From contig CM055265.1 in NCBI GenBank assembly GCA_029237695.1, forward strand, positions 72,951,912-73,015,911: 64,000 bases of DNA. Direction: 5' to 3'. Source of the DNA: Conchocele bisecta (lineage: Eukaryota > Mollusca > Bivalvia > Lucinida > Thyasiridae). This document shows positions 10,394 through 24,400 of the stretch, in pieces (within the stretch, counting starts at the first letter, position 1; each line of letters starts with the position of its first letter). The notes under the pieces are model-generated. The model worked only from the letters and a program-made list of their open reading frames with translations. It was not told where the DNA came from and ran no database searches. A program made the translations under genes and the position numbers.

Positions 10394-11340
10394 TGGTTAT
10401 ACTGGTTATAAAAGTAGAAAGACTAGTAATAATAGTAATAATCCTATTATGTTTTGGGAATGGGGCTAAGTGACGAGAAAATGAGGTGCTGGCACCAGAT
10501 CAGGCTGTTTAATTTCTGGGCTGAATGTATTTTTTGTCTGTAACCAATTTTAACCAAATCTTGTACATGTATGTGCTTTAATTGGATCATAATACAGCTG
10601 CTTGTGAAATAAATTATAGGCAATACTTTTTCTCTCGCTTAAACTGGACACCACAGGCCTGTATAGTGGTATTGGCAAATAGTGTAGATCCAGATGAGCC
10701 GGCTCGTGACGAGCCGTCTCATCAGGATCTGCACTTTTGCAAGTAAGTTTCCGATTTTTAATAACAAAAACACCCATTTTCATAAATGAACTGGTCCAAA
10801 GATCATTTGTTGACACCTATGATATGTCACTTGTTATCTTGCACATTCCAGAGGTATTGAGGAGCTAAATTGTTTGCATAAATAAATGCTCGAGATATAG
10901 AAACACTATACAACTATGTTATTTGCATTTGAGCACATGTTTACATGAACCGTACACGAGTCACTAAGTGGCCTTATGACGTTAGTGACAAGCAGTAAAC
11001 AATGCTAAACAAGCACATTTAGAAAATGCGTAGTTTGCCCTTCTTTCTAAGCCAATCGCAGGACAGCATTTAGCTACAATCATTTGCCTCCTATATGTGT
11101 AGAGGTATCGTCGCTGGGTAGCAATTTTGTTTCTAGGCAGCATTGTGCTCCACTTATTTTACACATGCAACGTTTACACATGCAACTCAGCATTGTATTA
11201 CATGTACATGTATATGAACTGGGTGATTTATATTGAATTTTTATGCCACCGGGTTTCGAAGCTGCAAGTGGCATCCGCGTTCGACAGACGCATTTCTTGT
11301 TTTTTTTACATTCATCTTGTTCATTACTATTTATTGTCAG
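10394..11340. repeat. Intergenic stretch with J, E fragment and unassigned DNA
   Basis: A J fragment is at 10395-10500 and a partial E element at 10640-10738 with the 'agccggctcgtgacgagccg' hairpin. From 10740 to 11240 I see nothing. At 11240-11300 a short satellite edge ('ccaccgggtttcgaagctgc') occurs. Confidence 0.4.
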
Positions 11341-12840
11341 TTTAGATTTGTATCACGTACGCTTGCGTGCGGCGTGATATAGTTGCCGCTTTTGGCGTGC
11401 GTCCAACATTTGCGTTAAGGTTTTTATATACCCAATATTTCCACAACCGATTGATTTGAAACTTCACATACCTCTCAATAGATGAGGCCCTCATGCCCTT
11501 GCTCAAGGTCAAATTATTAATTTGTGTTGTTATTTTATTTTTGTAAAATCTGCGTTAAAGTTTTTCAGTACCCAATATCTCCACAACCCTAATTCCAGTT
11601 GATTTTAAACTTCACACACCTCTTTATCATCATCAACATATTCATTCTATTGCCCACACATGTGGCGCCCAATGTCAAGGTCAAATCATTTTGAAATGTG
11701 TGTTAAAGTTTTTGTATACACCCGTTTGAAAAAACGGGACGTACATGTATTATGTATTCAGGCGGGCACAGCTTGTCCACGCAATAACTAGAGTTCTACT
11801 TGACGGATCGTAACCGGTAATTCGGTGTACATATTTATCACCGCAAGACGAAGAAGGCTATTGATTCAAAGATTTCCGATGTTTTATTTTCCCTTAGCGC
11901 CCAATTTTATATGACCGTTTTAAAAAACGGTAGGTATTATGTTTTACCACACGGCGGGCGGCGGACAGAACAACTGCAGAGGTTGTGTTCGCTACTCCTC
12001 TAAACCATTCAGTCAATCGATCTGAAACTATACACACGTCTTCTACACATATGGAAGATGTGCACCTTGGTGTTTTTATGCCGAAACAAAATATTTCCAA
12101 TTTTCTACATGTATTTTTGTATGCAATTCTATATAGGGTACAGAGTTTGTGTACACTACTCGACTAAAACCTTTTAGCCAATCGATCTGAAACTATACAC
12201 ATGTCTTCTACACATATTGAAGATGTGCACCTTGGTGTTTTTATGCTGAAACAAAATATTTCCAATTTTCTACATGTATTTTTGTATGAAATTCTATATA
12301 GGGTACAGAGTTTGTGTACACTACTCCTCTGAAACATTTCAGTCGATCGATCTGAAACTATAAACACCTCTTCTTCCCATATTTAAGATGTGAACCTTGG
12401 TGTTTTTATGCCGAAAACATATTTTTTAACAAAACTATCTCCTTTTTAACTACATTTTGTTCTACATGTTTGTATGCAATTCTATATATGGTACAGAGTT
12501 TGTGTACACTACTCGACTAAAACCTTTCAGCCAATCGATCTGAAACTATACACACGTCTTCTACACATATTGAAGATGTGCACCTTGGTGTTTTTATGCC
12601 GACAAATGTTTTTTAACCACAATATCACCTTTTTAACTTAGCCATTTTTCTACATTGTTGTATGCAATTCTATATAGGATATATAGTTTGTGTACACTAC
12701 TCCTCTAAAACGTTCAGTCAATCGATTTGAAACTTTACACACTTCTTCTACACATATTAAAGATGTGTACCTTGGTGTTTTTATGCAGAAAAAAATATTT
12801 TTAACTTAGCCATTTTTGTCTGCATTTTTGTTTGAAATTA
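11340..12840. repeat. Degenerate tandem array, about 165-210 bp units
   Basis: The phrase 'cgatctgaaactatacacac' or a variant recurs near 12020, 12183, 12347, 12537 and 12720, each followed by 'gatgtgcaccttggtgtttt'. A similar single unit lies in MAN2C1 intron 1 near 19435-19505. The first 350 bases are related units with 'aggtcaaat'. Confidence 0.75.
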
Positions 12841-13429
12841 TATCATGTATATTATTTCTACATACACATCTCTACCTAAATTAGTATGCCTGTTTATCAT
12901 AACAAGAGGAAGAAATATTGCTATAGATTTTCAAATTCATATTAAGGTTTCTTGCCTTGGTGACAGCTTCACATTTCTGCATCTTCGGTGTCTGGCCGAT
13001 GTTAATTTTCGCACATATCTCCCCTTGGTGGCCATTTTTTATTTGTGGACTCTGTATCTTTGTCCACGCAATAACTCGGGTTCTACTTGACGGATCGTAA
13101 CCAAATTCAGTTATTAAATTTGCTCCAGATTGTTACTAAGTAATCGATTGTTTCAATTGTTGGCAGGGCTTGTCCTGTCACACCGACGACACAGTACATA
13201 TATACACATGTACATAGTTTTAAATGAAACAAAACCAATGTGCGCAGTCCAGGAAGACATACCAGTGATTAAGAAAATAATAAAAGATACGTCTAAGAAG
13301 TCAAAGGCTTACTACCGACGTTGGATACACTAAGACACAGTAAGATACATGTTTATCACGTCAAGATGAAGAACCTTATTGGTTTTCAATGAGTTATCTC
13401 CCCTTGTTGACTGGCCTTGCCTCTACGGG

Positions 13430-14130
13430 CGTATATTGTGACCTTTGGCACTCTTGTTTTGTTTGTAAGATCTGCGTTAAAGTTGTTAAGTACCCAATAT
13501 CTCCACAACCCTAAGTCTGAAACATTGATTGACTTGAAACTTCACATACCTCTTTATCACCATCCATATGTTAATTATATAGCCCACCCATGCGGCTCTA
13601 TGCCCAAGGTCAAGGTCAAATTACTTTATTTGCTTAATTATTACTTAATTTGCGTTAAATATTGTAATTTAAGTACCCAATATCTCCGCAGCCATAAGTC
13701 CAATTGACGTGCACCTTCATTACCATCCATATTTTCATTCCATAGTCCACCCATGCGGCTCTATGCCCAAGGTCAAGGTCAAATTACTTTATTTGCTTAA
13801 TTATTACTTAATTTGCGTTAAATATTGTAATTTAAGTACCCAATATCTCCACAGCCATAAGTCCAATTGACGTGCACCAAGGTCAAGGTCAAATTACTTT
13901 ATTTGCTTAATTATTACTTAATTTGCGTTAAATATTGTAATTTAAGTACCCAATATCTCCACAGCCATAAGTCCAATTGACGTGCACCTTCATTACCATC
14001 CATATTTTCATTCCATAGTCCACCCATGCAGCTCCCATGCCCAAGGTCAAGGTCAAATTACTCTGAAATTTGCGTTAAAGATTTTTTTTTGTAAAATCTG
14101 CGTTAAAGTTTTTAAGTACTGAATAGCTCA
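13430..14130. repeat. Tandem array with 'ccaaggtcaaggtcaaatta' units
   Basis: Near-identical segments start about 13597, 13763 and 13874. They share 'taatttgcgttaaatattg', 'aagtacccaatatctcc' and 'ccataagtccaattgacgtg'. The 12840-13430 stretch before it is similar but too worn to divide into units. Confidence 0.75.
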
Positions 14131-14269
14131 CCAATTCAGTTTCTCTAACCATACATTGACATACTGGGATCATCAAATATCTAGTTAACATTGATTAGTA
14201 TCGCCTCTCCGATATGCAAGAGGGGCTGTTGTGTTAGTCCATGTACGTACGTGCCTACGTGCGTGCGTA

Positions 14270-14660
14270 CGTCCGTTTGTAATACTTTTCATTTGTATGC
14301 CCCCCCCCCCACCAATTTATGTGGGGGTGGATTATGTTTTACCCCTATCCGTCTGTCCGTGCGTCCATCCGTCCATGCGTCCGTACGGCAAATGTTTTCA
14401 ATAACTCCTTACCTCCTTCATCAATTTCAAATGCGTTTAAGTTTTTTTTCTCAATTACTCCTTAACTCCTTCACCAATTTCAATAATATGTGTTTTTAAG
14501 GCAAATGTGTTAAAGTTTGTTTTCCTTAGTATCAAAGCTGCCAGCGAGGGGATTAGCGTAGTGATAATGATGCCCTGTTTTTCTTAGTTCTCATCCAAAG
14601 TGTGTGTTGACTTGTTACCACTCAGTTGAACCGTCTAGTCTCGTCTTCTGAGTGGTAACA
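14270..14660. repeat. Simple-repeat rich satellite edge and short inverted repeat T
   Basis: A C-run at about 14302 is followed by 'gtccgtgcgtccatccgtcc' text. At 14612-14655 a short inverted repeat has 'gttaccactca' and 'tgagtggtaac'; the same pair occurs near 20700-20740 and 38960-38990. Confidence 0.5.
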
Positions 14661-14739
14661 ATATATCCTTTTATATCAAAGCCATACGAGGGGTCTAATC
14701 TGTCATTAACTGAACATCAAAGGTATTTAAAAAAGTGTA

Positions 14740-15350
14740 TACTGTATATATATAGTCCCTATTCTCATTGATCCGTGCCCCTAAGCACATAAATTCATAT
14801 TGTCTGTTATATTCTGATTAATTCCTGAAAATGTATACATCAACATAAAGTTCAAACACTTGACTATGAGTGCACATAAGGAATTAACCAAAATTGTTGT
14901 TTATGCAAGTCTTAGAGTCCCTAGAAATAACCCACCCAAGTCGCCTAATTGATCTTGAAACTTCTCATCAGGTTCGTGCCCTACAACATTTTGCACACTC
15001 GAGTGACATGCCTTGATCACTCGTACAATAAAGAAGTGTTGCTGCCTAGATGCATCAAATGTAAATATGTAGAAGTTTAGATTCACCAAGAAATCAACAT
15101 ATATCACATTTTATGCATCATTTGCGAACAGACCCTCTTCAGATTAAGGAAGTATGTAGACAAATCACAAAATAGGTGGTAAATCACAATTGTATGTAAC
15201 TGTAACTTAGAAAACGATGGGAAACAACTTAAAATACATTTTTAAAATAATTTTAAATTAACACTATTCTTAGAATATGCTTATTCACTTGTTTTCTAGG
15301 GGCACGAATCAATGAGAAGGCACGAATCCATGAGAATTGGGGCTATATAT
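14740..15350. mobile_element. About 600-bp element with imperfect terminal inverted repeats
   Basis: The left end 'agtccctattctcattgat' and right end 'atgagaattggggct' are imperfect inverses. Both ends are bordered by TATATATA and carry 'gtgcccct' inside. No protein is recognised inside. The 14660-14740 gap shows nothing. Confidence 0.5.
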
Positions 15351-18165
15351 ATAATAACTGAGAGTTAGGGGAGTCCAAAAATAAGCGGAGGAAATCCCGT
15401 AAAAACAACAACAACAACAACAATAGATTACTCAAATTCAGGTAAATCAGCCGATTATTTGTGTAAATTACAGTAAGTTACACACGATGTCATGTGATAG
15501 CGTTATTGCAGATGTGACGGGCAGATCTATTATAACATTAAACCAATGTATTGTCTTTGTCACAACTCTTTCATTGTTGAATTACTGGTGTCGTCAACAT
15601 ATCAACTCGTTACCAGTCCCACCGCCCACCACAGCTCGGGCTCTTTTTGCGAGCAGCCAACGTTATTTTGATGATTTCAGACAGTGCTGGTCTGATACGG
15701 TAGTAAGTCAGAGCTACGCTTGCACAATTAATATTGCTCCTGACCAGCTACCAGCCTGTCTCAGAAATGAGGGTATACCTTTATAGTGACTGTGTAGTTG
15801 CGAACGCTAACTCTTGCAATTTAATCCCGTACCGTCCGTAGCCAGAGTTGCGATTCCACTCATAGGATTCCTCTGCAGAATAGTGAATCAGATCTGATTC
15901 GCACTTGGCCGTATTACAACATATATAGAGTAAGTGTACCTGGATTCACGCACCTTGATTTTTTACTTGTTTGATGACTGTTGTTGTACAGTTTCTGAAT
16001 CGTGTAAACACATTTGATATTCTGAAAACACTTGTCTTCGGAAAACCACATGAATAATCAGACATGTAAAATATTGGTGTGTGCGAAGCCCGGTACACTT
16101 ATTCTTACACCAATTCATAGTTGCCACGTTTTGCTGAAGATATATAGACACAAAGACACACCCGCTTAAAACTCTTTAAAAGCTTTGTTATGATTAGCTT
16201 CACGTTTTCCGCTTTATAGGCAACAGGTTGCACTATATCGCTACACCACGCTACACAGTAAAAATGTGCCTAATAGCATTTACACTTCGCGCACTGAAAT
16301 ATAGAAAAAACCTGCAGGGTGTTGACATTCATACTTCGCTGTATTGTTATTGAGAGACAATTCTACACAAAACTAATACCATAAACTTGCCTAATAAAGT
16401 GTATATTATCAAAATTCTTGGGTCACTCTCCAAGAAGTAGAAAGTCAATAAAGAATGCTTCAAGCGCATATTTGTAAAGATTACTCCGTCATAACTCTTA
16501 TGTAATGCAGTGTAATGAAATGTAATTAGAGTTATGTACTCAGATCTATATTACAATATATATTCCAGCATTGCATACTTGTATATAATCACCATGAATA
16601 GCGTACGTAATACCTTGACATATGATGTAACTGCATAGTGTGCAAAAAACAACCAAATTTAATAATTTGAGAACTTCATGAATATTAATGCTGACGTAGT
16701 CGATGACGTAATGTCCAGTCAAACAAAACAAGATTGTCTTGTAATAGCGCTCTGAGCTATTACATCTGCACATACGTCACCAATTTGTGTGTTTCCAATA
16801 GTAGGACAAATACATGCATCAGTAAACTTTCATAATGGTCAGTGTAAGTCCAGAACAATGCAAACTGCATTTAATGCAGCCCAAAGTGTGTAACACTGAA
16901 TGTTTGTCCTACTCTGCCAGATTTAGGTGTTCTATTTATAGCAGATTCCTTGCTAGGTAGATGAGCGCTATTGTGAGTGGGAAATATGAATGCTATATTT
17001 AGCAAACCGATCGGTGAGGGGGGCATAATGTTTTACCGGCGTCCATACGTCCCATTCCGTCTGTCACAAACTTTACGCTCAGGTAAATGTCTTATAATTT
17101 CTGTTTCATGTTACTGCTTCATAGATCTCACATGCATTCCTCTGATGGTCCTCTAGTATGATGTGACAAATTCACGATCCTTAGGCCCCTGTTAAACCCA
17201 AGGTCAAGGTCACATATGGTGGTTGTCCAATAAATAATGAAAACTAATATGTAAGTTGGTATTATAGTGTATATATCTGAATGAAATTTGGCATACTGCC
17301 ATATTGACACTTCATCAATGGGTTCACATTATATTACGTCACTGACATCATAGTGACGTGACATCATCATCACATACGTCGAGCGTCCTGGAAGCAGTGA
17401 CGAGCAAGCAGTAAAAACTTTCCAGCGAGACATCCTGCATAGAAATGCTTGATACAGTTATTGTCGTATATTTTGTATGGTACACCGACTGATTTACTCA
17501 TTTATAATCTGAAACACTTCCTTTTCTAACTCTCTGGAAATAAACTGTAAAACCTATTATGGAGTTGGTAGACCATATTTATGTGAGCTGATAGCTGAGA
17601 GTATTGACATTAACCATGCATCAGCTCAAGCAATTTATATGTGTAATTATAGAATAAGAGACTGGTGGGTGCAAAATGGTGTTCATGCTTTCTAAAATCA
17701 CTTAAAAACATATGTAGTATGTCATATGTGACGCCATATCTCTGGGACCTCATGTCACACTCTTCAGTCTTTGGATTTAAATTCTTGTGACTGTAATGTA
17801 TTTATTAATATGAATACATGTCAACTTGTTTACCCTGATTTAGAGACGCTTAATTATGTCGTGGCCATGGCAGGTTAATGTGTCACCTCCAGTTGCCTAG
17901 CAATAAGTATAGAAGCATTACCAATTATATGCAAATCAATTATTAAGCACACAGAAGGGTGTCTTGGAGTATTATATGTATGTATACCGGATTGTTCATT
18001 CCTAACTAAGAATACTAAGCTGTTTTCACTATACATGTACATTTATATTGAATGACTGTCATACTTAGTGCATTCTTAACGCTCGGGTACATTTCTTATA
18101 CAAGTTTCCTTTCACATAGCTGCTTCGTATTTCACTCATGCATTCCACTGATTGTCCTCTATCAT
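15350..18165. other. Intergenic DNA with little recognisable content
   Basis: An AAC microsatellite is at about 15402-15423. A 99-codon open frame at 15487-15786 has no recognisable family and no splice or start context I trust. A short palindrome ('cataactctt' and inverse) is at 16490-16530. S2-like satellite units occur at 16985-17220 and 18065-18165. Nothing else could be supported. Confidence 0.4.
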
Positions 18166-18355
18166 GCCATGCGATTTTGTACCAAAGAAGATGTGTTTTA
18201 TTGCCATAAATAACATCGAAATCGAAAGTTGACGAAATGTTCTGACCAAATGTGGAGTAGAATTCTGCATTTTCTATGAAATTTACTTCTGACATCATTG
18301 ACAGAAAATATTACTACATATTTTTCATGAAAAAACGCACATCTTCTTAGGTAGC
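18165..18355. mobile_element. Palindromic element Q abutting the MAN2C1 start
   Basis: The ends are 'gcgattttgtacca' with 'gaagatgtg', and 'cacatcttcttaggta'. It is related to the 36160-36395 element in intron 9 ('gtgattttgtacctacgaag'). Its right end is about 25 bases from the start codon, so it would lie in the 5' UTR or a 5' intron. Confidence 0.6.
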
Positions 18356-18377
18356 CGATGAGCTGTAACTTGTGTAG

Positions 18378-18478
18378 ATGATGGAGGCTGTGGTAATGAA
18401 ACACCGGCGAACAACATTGGAGCGGGCAGAAAAGTTTATATCGTCCCACCATTTTACAGATGTGAATCTACATGGAAG
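18378..18478 (+). CDS. MAN2C1: MAN2C1 exon 1 (start codon)
   Basis: Residues 1-33. The reading [16 protein letters not shown] and EKF aligns with the N terminus of animal MAN2C1, so ATG at 18378 (or the next ATG at 18381) is the start. The bases just before (tgtgtag) could be a splice acceptor of an untranslated exon. Donor gtattt at 18479, phase 2. Confidence 0.85.
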
Positions 18479-21400
18479 GTATTTGACTTTGTTTAGACAT
18501 TCTTTTATGCTCCGCTAGGGTGGTGAACTGTAGCCGATTTCACCAAAATTGGAATGTATACTTATCTTGCTTAAAGTACACTTTGAGGGAGAAATTTTCA
18601 ATTTTAGAATAAAATTATTAATTTTTATTATACTGAATTTATTACATTATCACAGCCATTTTTCAGTATAATAATTCTGCATACTTTTAATCGTCAAATA
18701 TATGCAGTCGTTAGTTCTATATAAATAATGCATTTCGGGGCAACTAAATGATTACTCCTTCAAAGTATACTTAGCTAGATAAGTATGATTAGCAAGTTTG
18801 GTGAAATCGGCTACAGAGCAGTTAACATGATTAATGCAGCCAAAACATGTTTTTGATGAGAAGAATGGAATATAGAAAATAAATCGCAGACAATAAATTT
18901 TATTTCACTATTGTAAGCTTTAGCCCTTTCACCCCTAAGTAACTGGAATGGATTTTTATGTGTTAATTTCCGGAGCAATCCAATCGTCACAAAATGGTTT
19001 TCAGACTAGTCCATTTATGAAATGGGTTTTTTTGTTCTCAAAAATAAGAAAATTATTTGCAAAAAGTGCAGATCCTGATGAGACGGCTCATCATGAGTTG
19101 GCTCATCTGGATCTACACTGTTTGGCAATACCACTATACAGGCCTGTGGTGTTGAAAGGGTTAAATGGTATGGTCAGTAAATGAACATGTAACAAGTTAC
19201 TTTTCTTTTTATACTCACGTTTTAAAAAAAACAAGATGCCTTATGTTTCACCTTGCGGCAGGCGGTGGGCAGAAAATCATTGTCTGGATCATAAGTCATA
19301 TGCAGCTTGGCATATGTTCATGAAACTTTACCGGTACGTTCATATCAATTGGGCAAAGACACTTCTACACTTTGGCATACAATCCTGTATAGGGTACAGA
19401 AGTTGTGAAATCAACTCCGCCTGGCAGCTTTCTGTCAATCAATCTGAAACGTTACACGTGTCTTCCACACATAGTGAACGTGTGCACCATGGTGTTTTTA
19501 TGTTTTTCTCAAAATATACGGCCTTTTCAACTTTTCTACACATTCCTGTATACAATTTACATATACCGTACATGTGATCTACTATTGATTATGAAACTGA
19601 ATACCATGGAATGAATTTTTGGCTGTAATTTCCCGTTTGAGATCCACTCTATCTATGGCAAATATGTGTGGATTGTTGAATATGTATGTATTAATTACTG
19701 TACTGACATTACATACCTTCTCTCAGAGCTCGAGTTAAGGTGTATAATTTGGAAGTAAATTTCTTATTTCTCCATCAAAAATGGCAAGTTGGGAGTGCTT
19801 TAGAATCGTCTCAATGAGACGATTCTAAAGGACTCCCAACTTGCCATTTTTGATGAAAAAATAACAAAATTTCACCCCAAGTTGGTCAAATTACACACCT
19901 TAGCAGGAGCTCTGTTCTCTGTTTGTACCCGTGTCTACATGATCTTAACTGTTGCTGGGATGTTAAACTTGTTCACTTTCACTTTTTCTCTGTAGGCAGT
20001 ATCCCCGGACGCACGCTGTTACGTCCATCACTCACTGGGCAGCGCCGCCCGATGTCTACACTCCATATGAAGAGGCAATAAAGGGGGACTACTCTGCCAC
20101 TCGTGTTGGAGAGAAATTTGGGCCCACGTAAGTTTAACATCAACATTTGTCGCTGTGACTGGAGAAATGGGGCTTATGGGATTTGTGACCAGTGTAGCTC
20201 CAGATCAGATAGCAAACTTGTGTAGCCTGATAACGACAAACATTGTATATCGCTTGTTAGAAGCATGAGGAGTGTTTCATTGATGAAATGGCGAACAGTG
20301 CAGATCCCGATCAGACTGTGCGGATGCACAGGCTGATCGGGATCTACGCTGGTCGCAAAACTCATAAGCCCCTTTTCTCCAGTCACAATGCATGTTCTAC
20401 ACACACACATGTGTCATCCCATTCAATACTAGTCTGTGCTGGTTATGTTATGTTAAGTTATGGACATGTTATACAGTTTTTCACTTTTGTGTTTTTTGCA
20501 AATGTGTCAGTTACTCTTTCTATGTTCAATGATGTTGGTAAATTTCACGAAATTAAAAAAAAAAGTAATATTAGTGACAAAGCCAAAAAAATTTGTCAGA
20601 TTTCGTAATACTGGCTTTAGCCAATTGAAGTCTTTGGATACAATACATTTTATAGAAAAAATCTGATTATTTTGTTTATTTCTTCATAAAAGTACATGTT
20701 GTTACCACTCGATGAGACGGTTCACGTGAGTGGTAACAGCATACACTTCCAACAGAAATAAAAATTAGCGAAAAACAGTTCTAATTTATAATGGGTTAGT
20801 GCTCCAGATAAGTTTGGTATCTGAAGAGTATTATACCCCCAGATTTCAAATTCAATGCATATTTTACTTCTACAAATGTAGTATTGATTTTCTTCCTTAT
20901 TAAATAGGGAACACAAACAAATAAAACACATTTAAAAATTCACTTATTTGAGCTGCAAAAAGCAAACAGTGGTTTGAGTATTTTGTACTCCCACTTTTGA
21001 TAAATGTTGTATTCTGCTAAAATAAGTGCGTAAAATACACCAATACGCATCTTATCTGGAGCTATAATGGGTTCATGTGATATAGGTGGGCGAGCCACTG
21101 GTTCCGGGTGGAGCTGGAGCTGCCCGAGGCCTGGGCGGGCTGTGAGGCCGTTCTCCGCTGGAACTCCAACTCTGAGGCTCTCGTCTGGCTCGATGGCGAA
21201 CCACGCATGGTACGCCTGAAACAGTGGAACCTCTCTAAACTGTACACCTATAAAATATATCGTATCCCATTTTGAGAGGTTTCTTGGTAACGCAACTCGG
21301 ATAATAATGCATGTTCATGATTTGCAAAAGACATACGAATGTCCCAGAATGGTCATATGCGTGATTTACAGTGGAACATCTGTGGACCTCCCCTGTTTCA

Positions 21401-24400
21401 CCAACATTGCAAAGTATACTTTGAGGGAGTAATCGTTTATTTTTCCCGAAATGAATTATTTCATACAGAACTAATGACTGCATATATTTGATGATTAAAA
21501 GTATGCAGACTTATTATACTGAATTTATTACATTATCACAGCCAAAATGGCTGTGATAATGTAATAAATTCAGTATAATAAAAATTAATACATTTATCCT
21601 AAAATTGAAAATTTCTCCCTCAAAGTATACTTTGCAAAGTTGGTGAAATAGGCTACAGGTGTCCGGTTTATACAGGTTCCACTGTACGGTAAATTAAATA
21701 TTTTCCTATTTTTTTTATCATCAAAAACATGGTTTGACTGCCCTGTAATGAAAATGATTCTAGTGTACTGTTTTTTTTTGTCAAGCGCGCTTGCGAGAAT
21801 CGACAATGACATCAGGGTGTCAGTGTGTGTGTTGGTGTGTATCCGGATTCTGTGTTAAAGTTCCTACATACCTTATATTTCCCTTTCTCTGATTTACTTC
21901 AAACTTCAAATGCGCCTTTATCATCGTTCATATTTTCATTCTATAGCACTCTCATGTGGCCCACATGCCCAAGGTCAAGAGACTTTGAAATTTGCATTAA
22001 AGTTTTACATACCTTATATAAATCTACAACCTTTACTCCGATTTACTTCAAGCTTCAAATGCTTCTATATTATCATCAATATTTTCATTCTTTAGCCCAC
22101 ATGTCCTAGGTCAAGGTCAAGGGACTTTGAAATTAAGTCTGTCAGTCTCAGCTCGGAAACGGTAGGAATTCTTTGGCGAGCCTGGAAATTCCTACGCATT
22201 CCCTAGCCTTGACTGATAAACCTAATTTCAAAGTCCCTTGACCTTGACATCAAGAGACATTTTCCTGGTATTCCGTGATGTCCTGTTGCTGGGACGTTAA
22301 ACCCTTTCACTTTTTTTTTCAAACTTCAAATACTTCTATATTATCATCAATATTTTCATTCTTTAGCCCACATGCCATAGGTAAAGGTCAAAAGACTTTG
22401 AAATTAAGTTAAGCAGACTCAGCTCGGAAACGGTAGGAATTCCTTGAAATTCCTACGCGTTCCCTAGCCTTGCCTGATAAACTCAATATCAAAAGACATT
22501 ATCCTGGTATTGCGTGATGTCTTATAGCAAATTTCACCGACATTGCAAAGTATACTTACCTTGTTAACTAGACTTTGAGGGAGAAATTTTCAATTTAAGG
22601 ATAAATTTATTAATTTTTATTATACTGAATTTATTACATTATCAAAAATGGCTGTGATAATGTAATAAATTCAGTATAATAATTCTGGATACTTTTAATC
22701 ATCAAATATATGCAGTCGCTAGTTCTATATGAAATAATTCATTTCAGGAAAAGTAAATGTTACTCCCTCAACGTATACTTTGCTAGATAAGTATGCTTAG
22801 CAATGTTGGTGAAATTGGCGACAGATGTCTGTATTGTGCCTGGTATTGCTACAGGGCCTGTGTAAGGACTACGACCGGCTCGACTTCCCGCTGACAACCT
22901 GTGTACAGACGGACAACCGCCGGTGAGCATACCCAGCATGTTACCATGGTTACCGGCGAGAATGTGCATACACCACCTTCTGTGTTAATCTTGCCAAGAT
23001 TATCGACGTTTCTGAACATCTGTTGGCAGTGCCAGCTCGCAGTCAAGCAGTTTGATTGACTGAGCCTGAGCTGTAGCACAGCTCAGGCTCAGTCGATCAA
23101 GATGCTTGATTTTGAGCGCAATATTCAATATAAAGAAATTGGTAAATATTGGCAAGATTACCGCAGGCGGTAGTGGAGCAGTCGAAGAGCCATTTGCATA
23201 TAATTCCAGCACAAAAATATTTACACAATTCCCTAACATTTGATTGGCCCGTTGCAAGTCTCTGTCCAAAATTTATATCCCAGTAAACTCCCACGCCGAA
23301 CTACTTTACGTAACCGTGAGGCGCAGTTAAAATAATTCTTAAGAAAACGGAAAATAAACACATTTTCTTGATGAATTTATTTCAAATGCTGAAATTATAA
23401 GGAATGAATGGCCTTTTTGTGGAATTTATCGGGGATATAAACTTGGAAAAGTCGCGGGAATACTGGACGAGTTTTGTGCAACTTCTAATGTTCAAACATT
23501 ACACACGACAGAAATCGCCGATTATGAGTACTTATGCGTGTAATTCGTGGGAGGTGACATAAATTGCATGTTGGTAACAATACACCCAAACAACCAGAAC
23601 CCGAAATAACCCATAAAAGGCCGAAGTATTAACTGTTTGTCCAGAACCTGTGGGTCATATTACCGTTACTGTAAAAGTTGTGTTGAAGTTTTTGTAAAAT
23701 CTGTGTTAAAGTTTTTAAGTACCCAATATCTCCACAACCCGATTGAACCACATACATACACACGGGAACCATCAAATATACATATGCTGGCTGCGCCATC
23801 TAGTTATGCAGTAAACTTGTGTTACATGGCACCGTTTCACTAAACTTTGTACAAATAAACTGCAAATTTAAGATCATCTGAAAATTTCAATTGATGGGTT
23901 TACATTTATTGAGCATAGGCTGCATATGCAGCCTATGCTCAATAAATGTAAATTCAATAATCGTTTACAAGAATACATTGTTAATGTGACATTTCCAGAC
24001 AATCATATGTTTGCACTTACAAATATTTTAGTCATAGTAAGTTTTAATAGTGAAAAGGCCCCCAGGTTATCGATATGCAGTAAACTTGTGTTACAGGTTC
24101 ACGGTGTATATAGAGATGGCCTGTAATGGCATGTTTGGTGCTGGTGGCACGGGAATGATTGAGGCTCCCGACCCAGACCTGCAGTATACACTCGCATGTT
24201 GCGAGGCCGCAGTGTTTGACCGACGCGTCTACAACCTCATACGCGATGTGGAAATGCTGCACGACATCGCTAAGGTGAGCTGTGTATGGACAGCAGCTGC
24301 ATGGGGACTGTTCACTAGCACAGAGGCACGTTTCGCTAAACTTTGTATGACTAAAATGTTCGTAAGTGCAAAATTATGATGTAAATTTCACATTAACACT

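Noticed and set aside
15487..15786. 99-codon open frame as a gene
   Set aside because: No recognisable domain, no supporting splice or polyadenylation context, and such lengths are common by chance here.
18948..19184. Protein with [22 protein letters not shown] motif
   Set aside because: The motif is the translation of element E (and a similar one of element C) and recurs at each copy; it is not a gene.
20000..20127. Alternative exon 2 start at the second AG (19999)
   Set aside because: It would break the reading frame from exon 1; the AG at 19995 keeps it.
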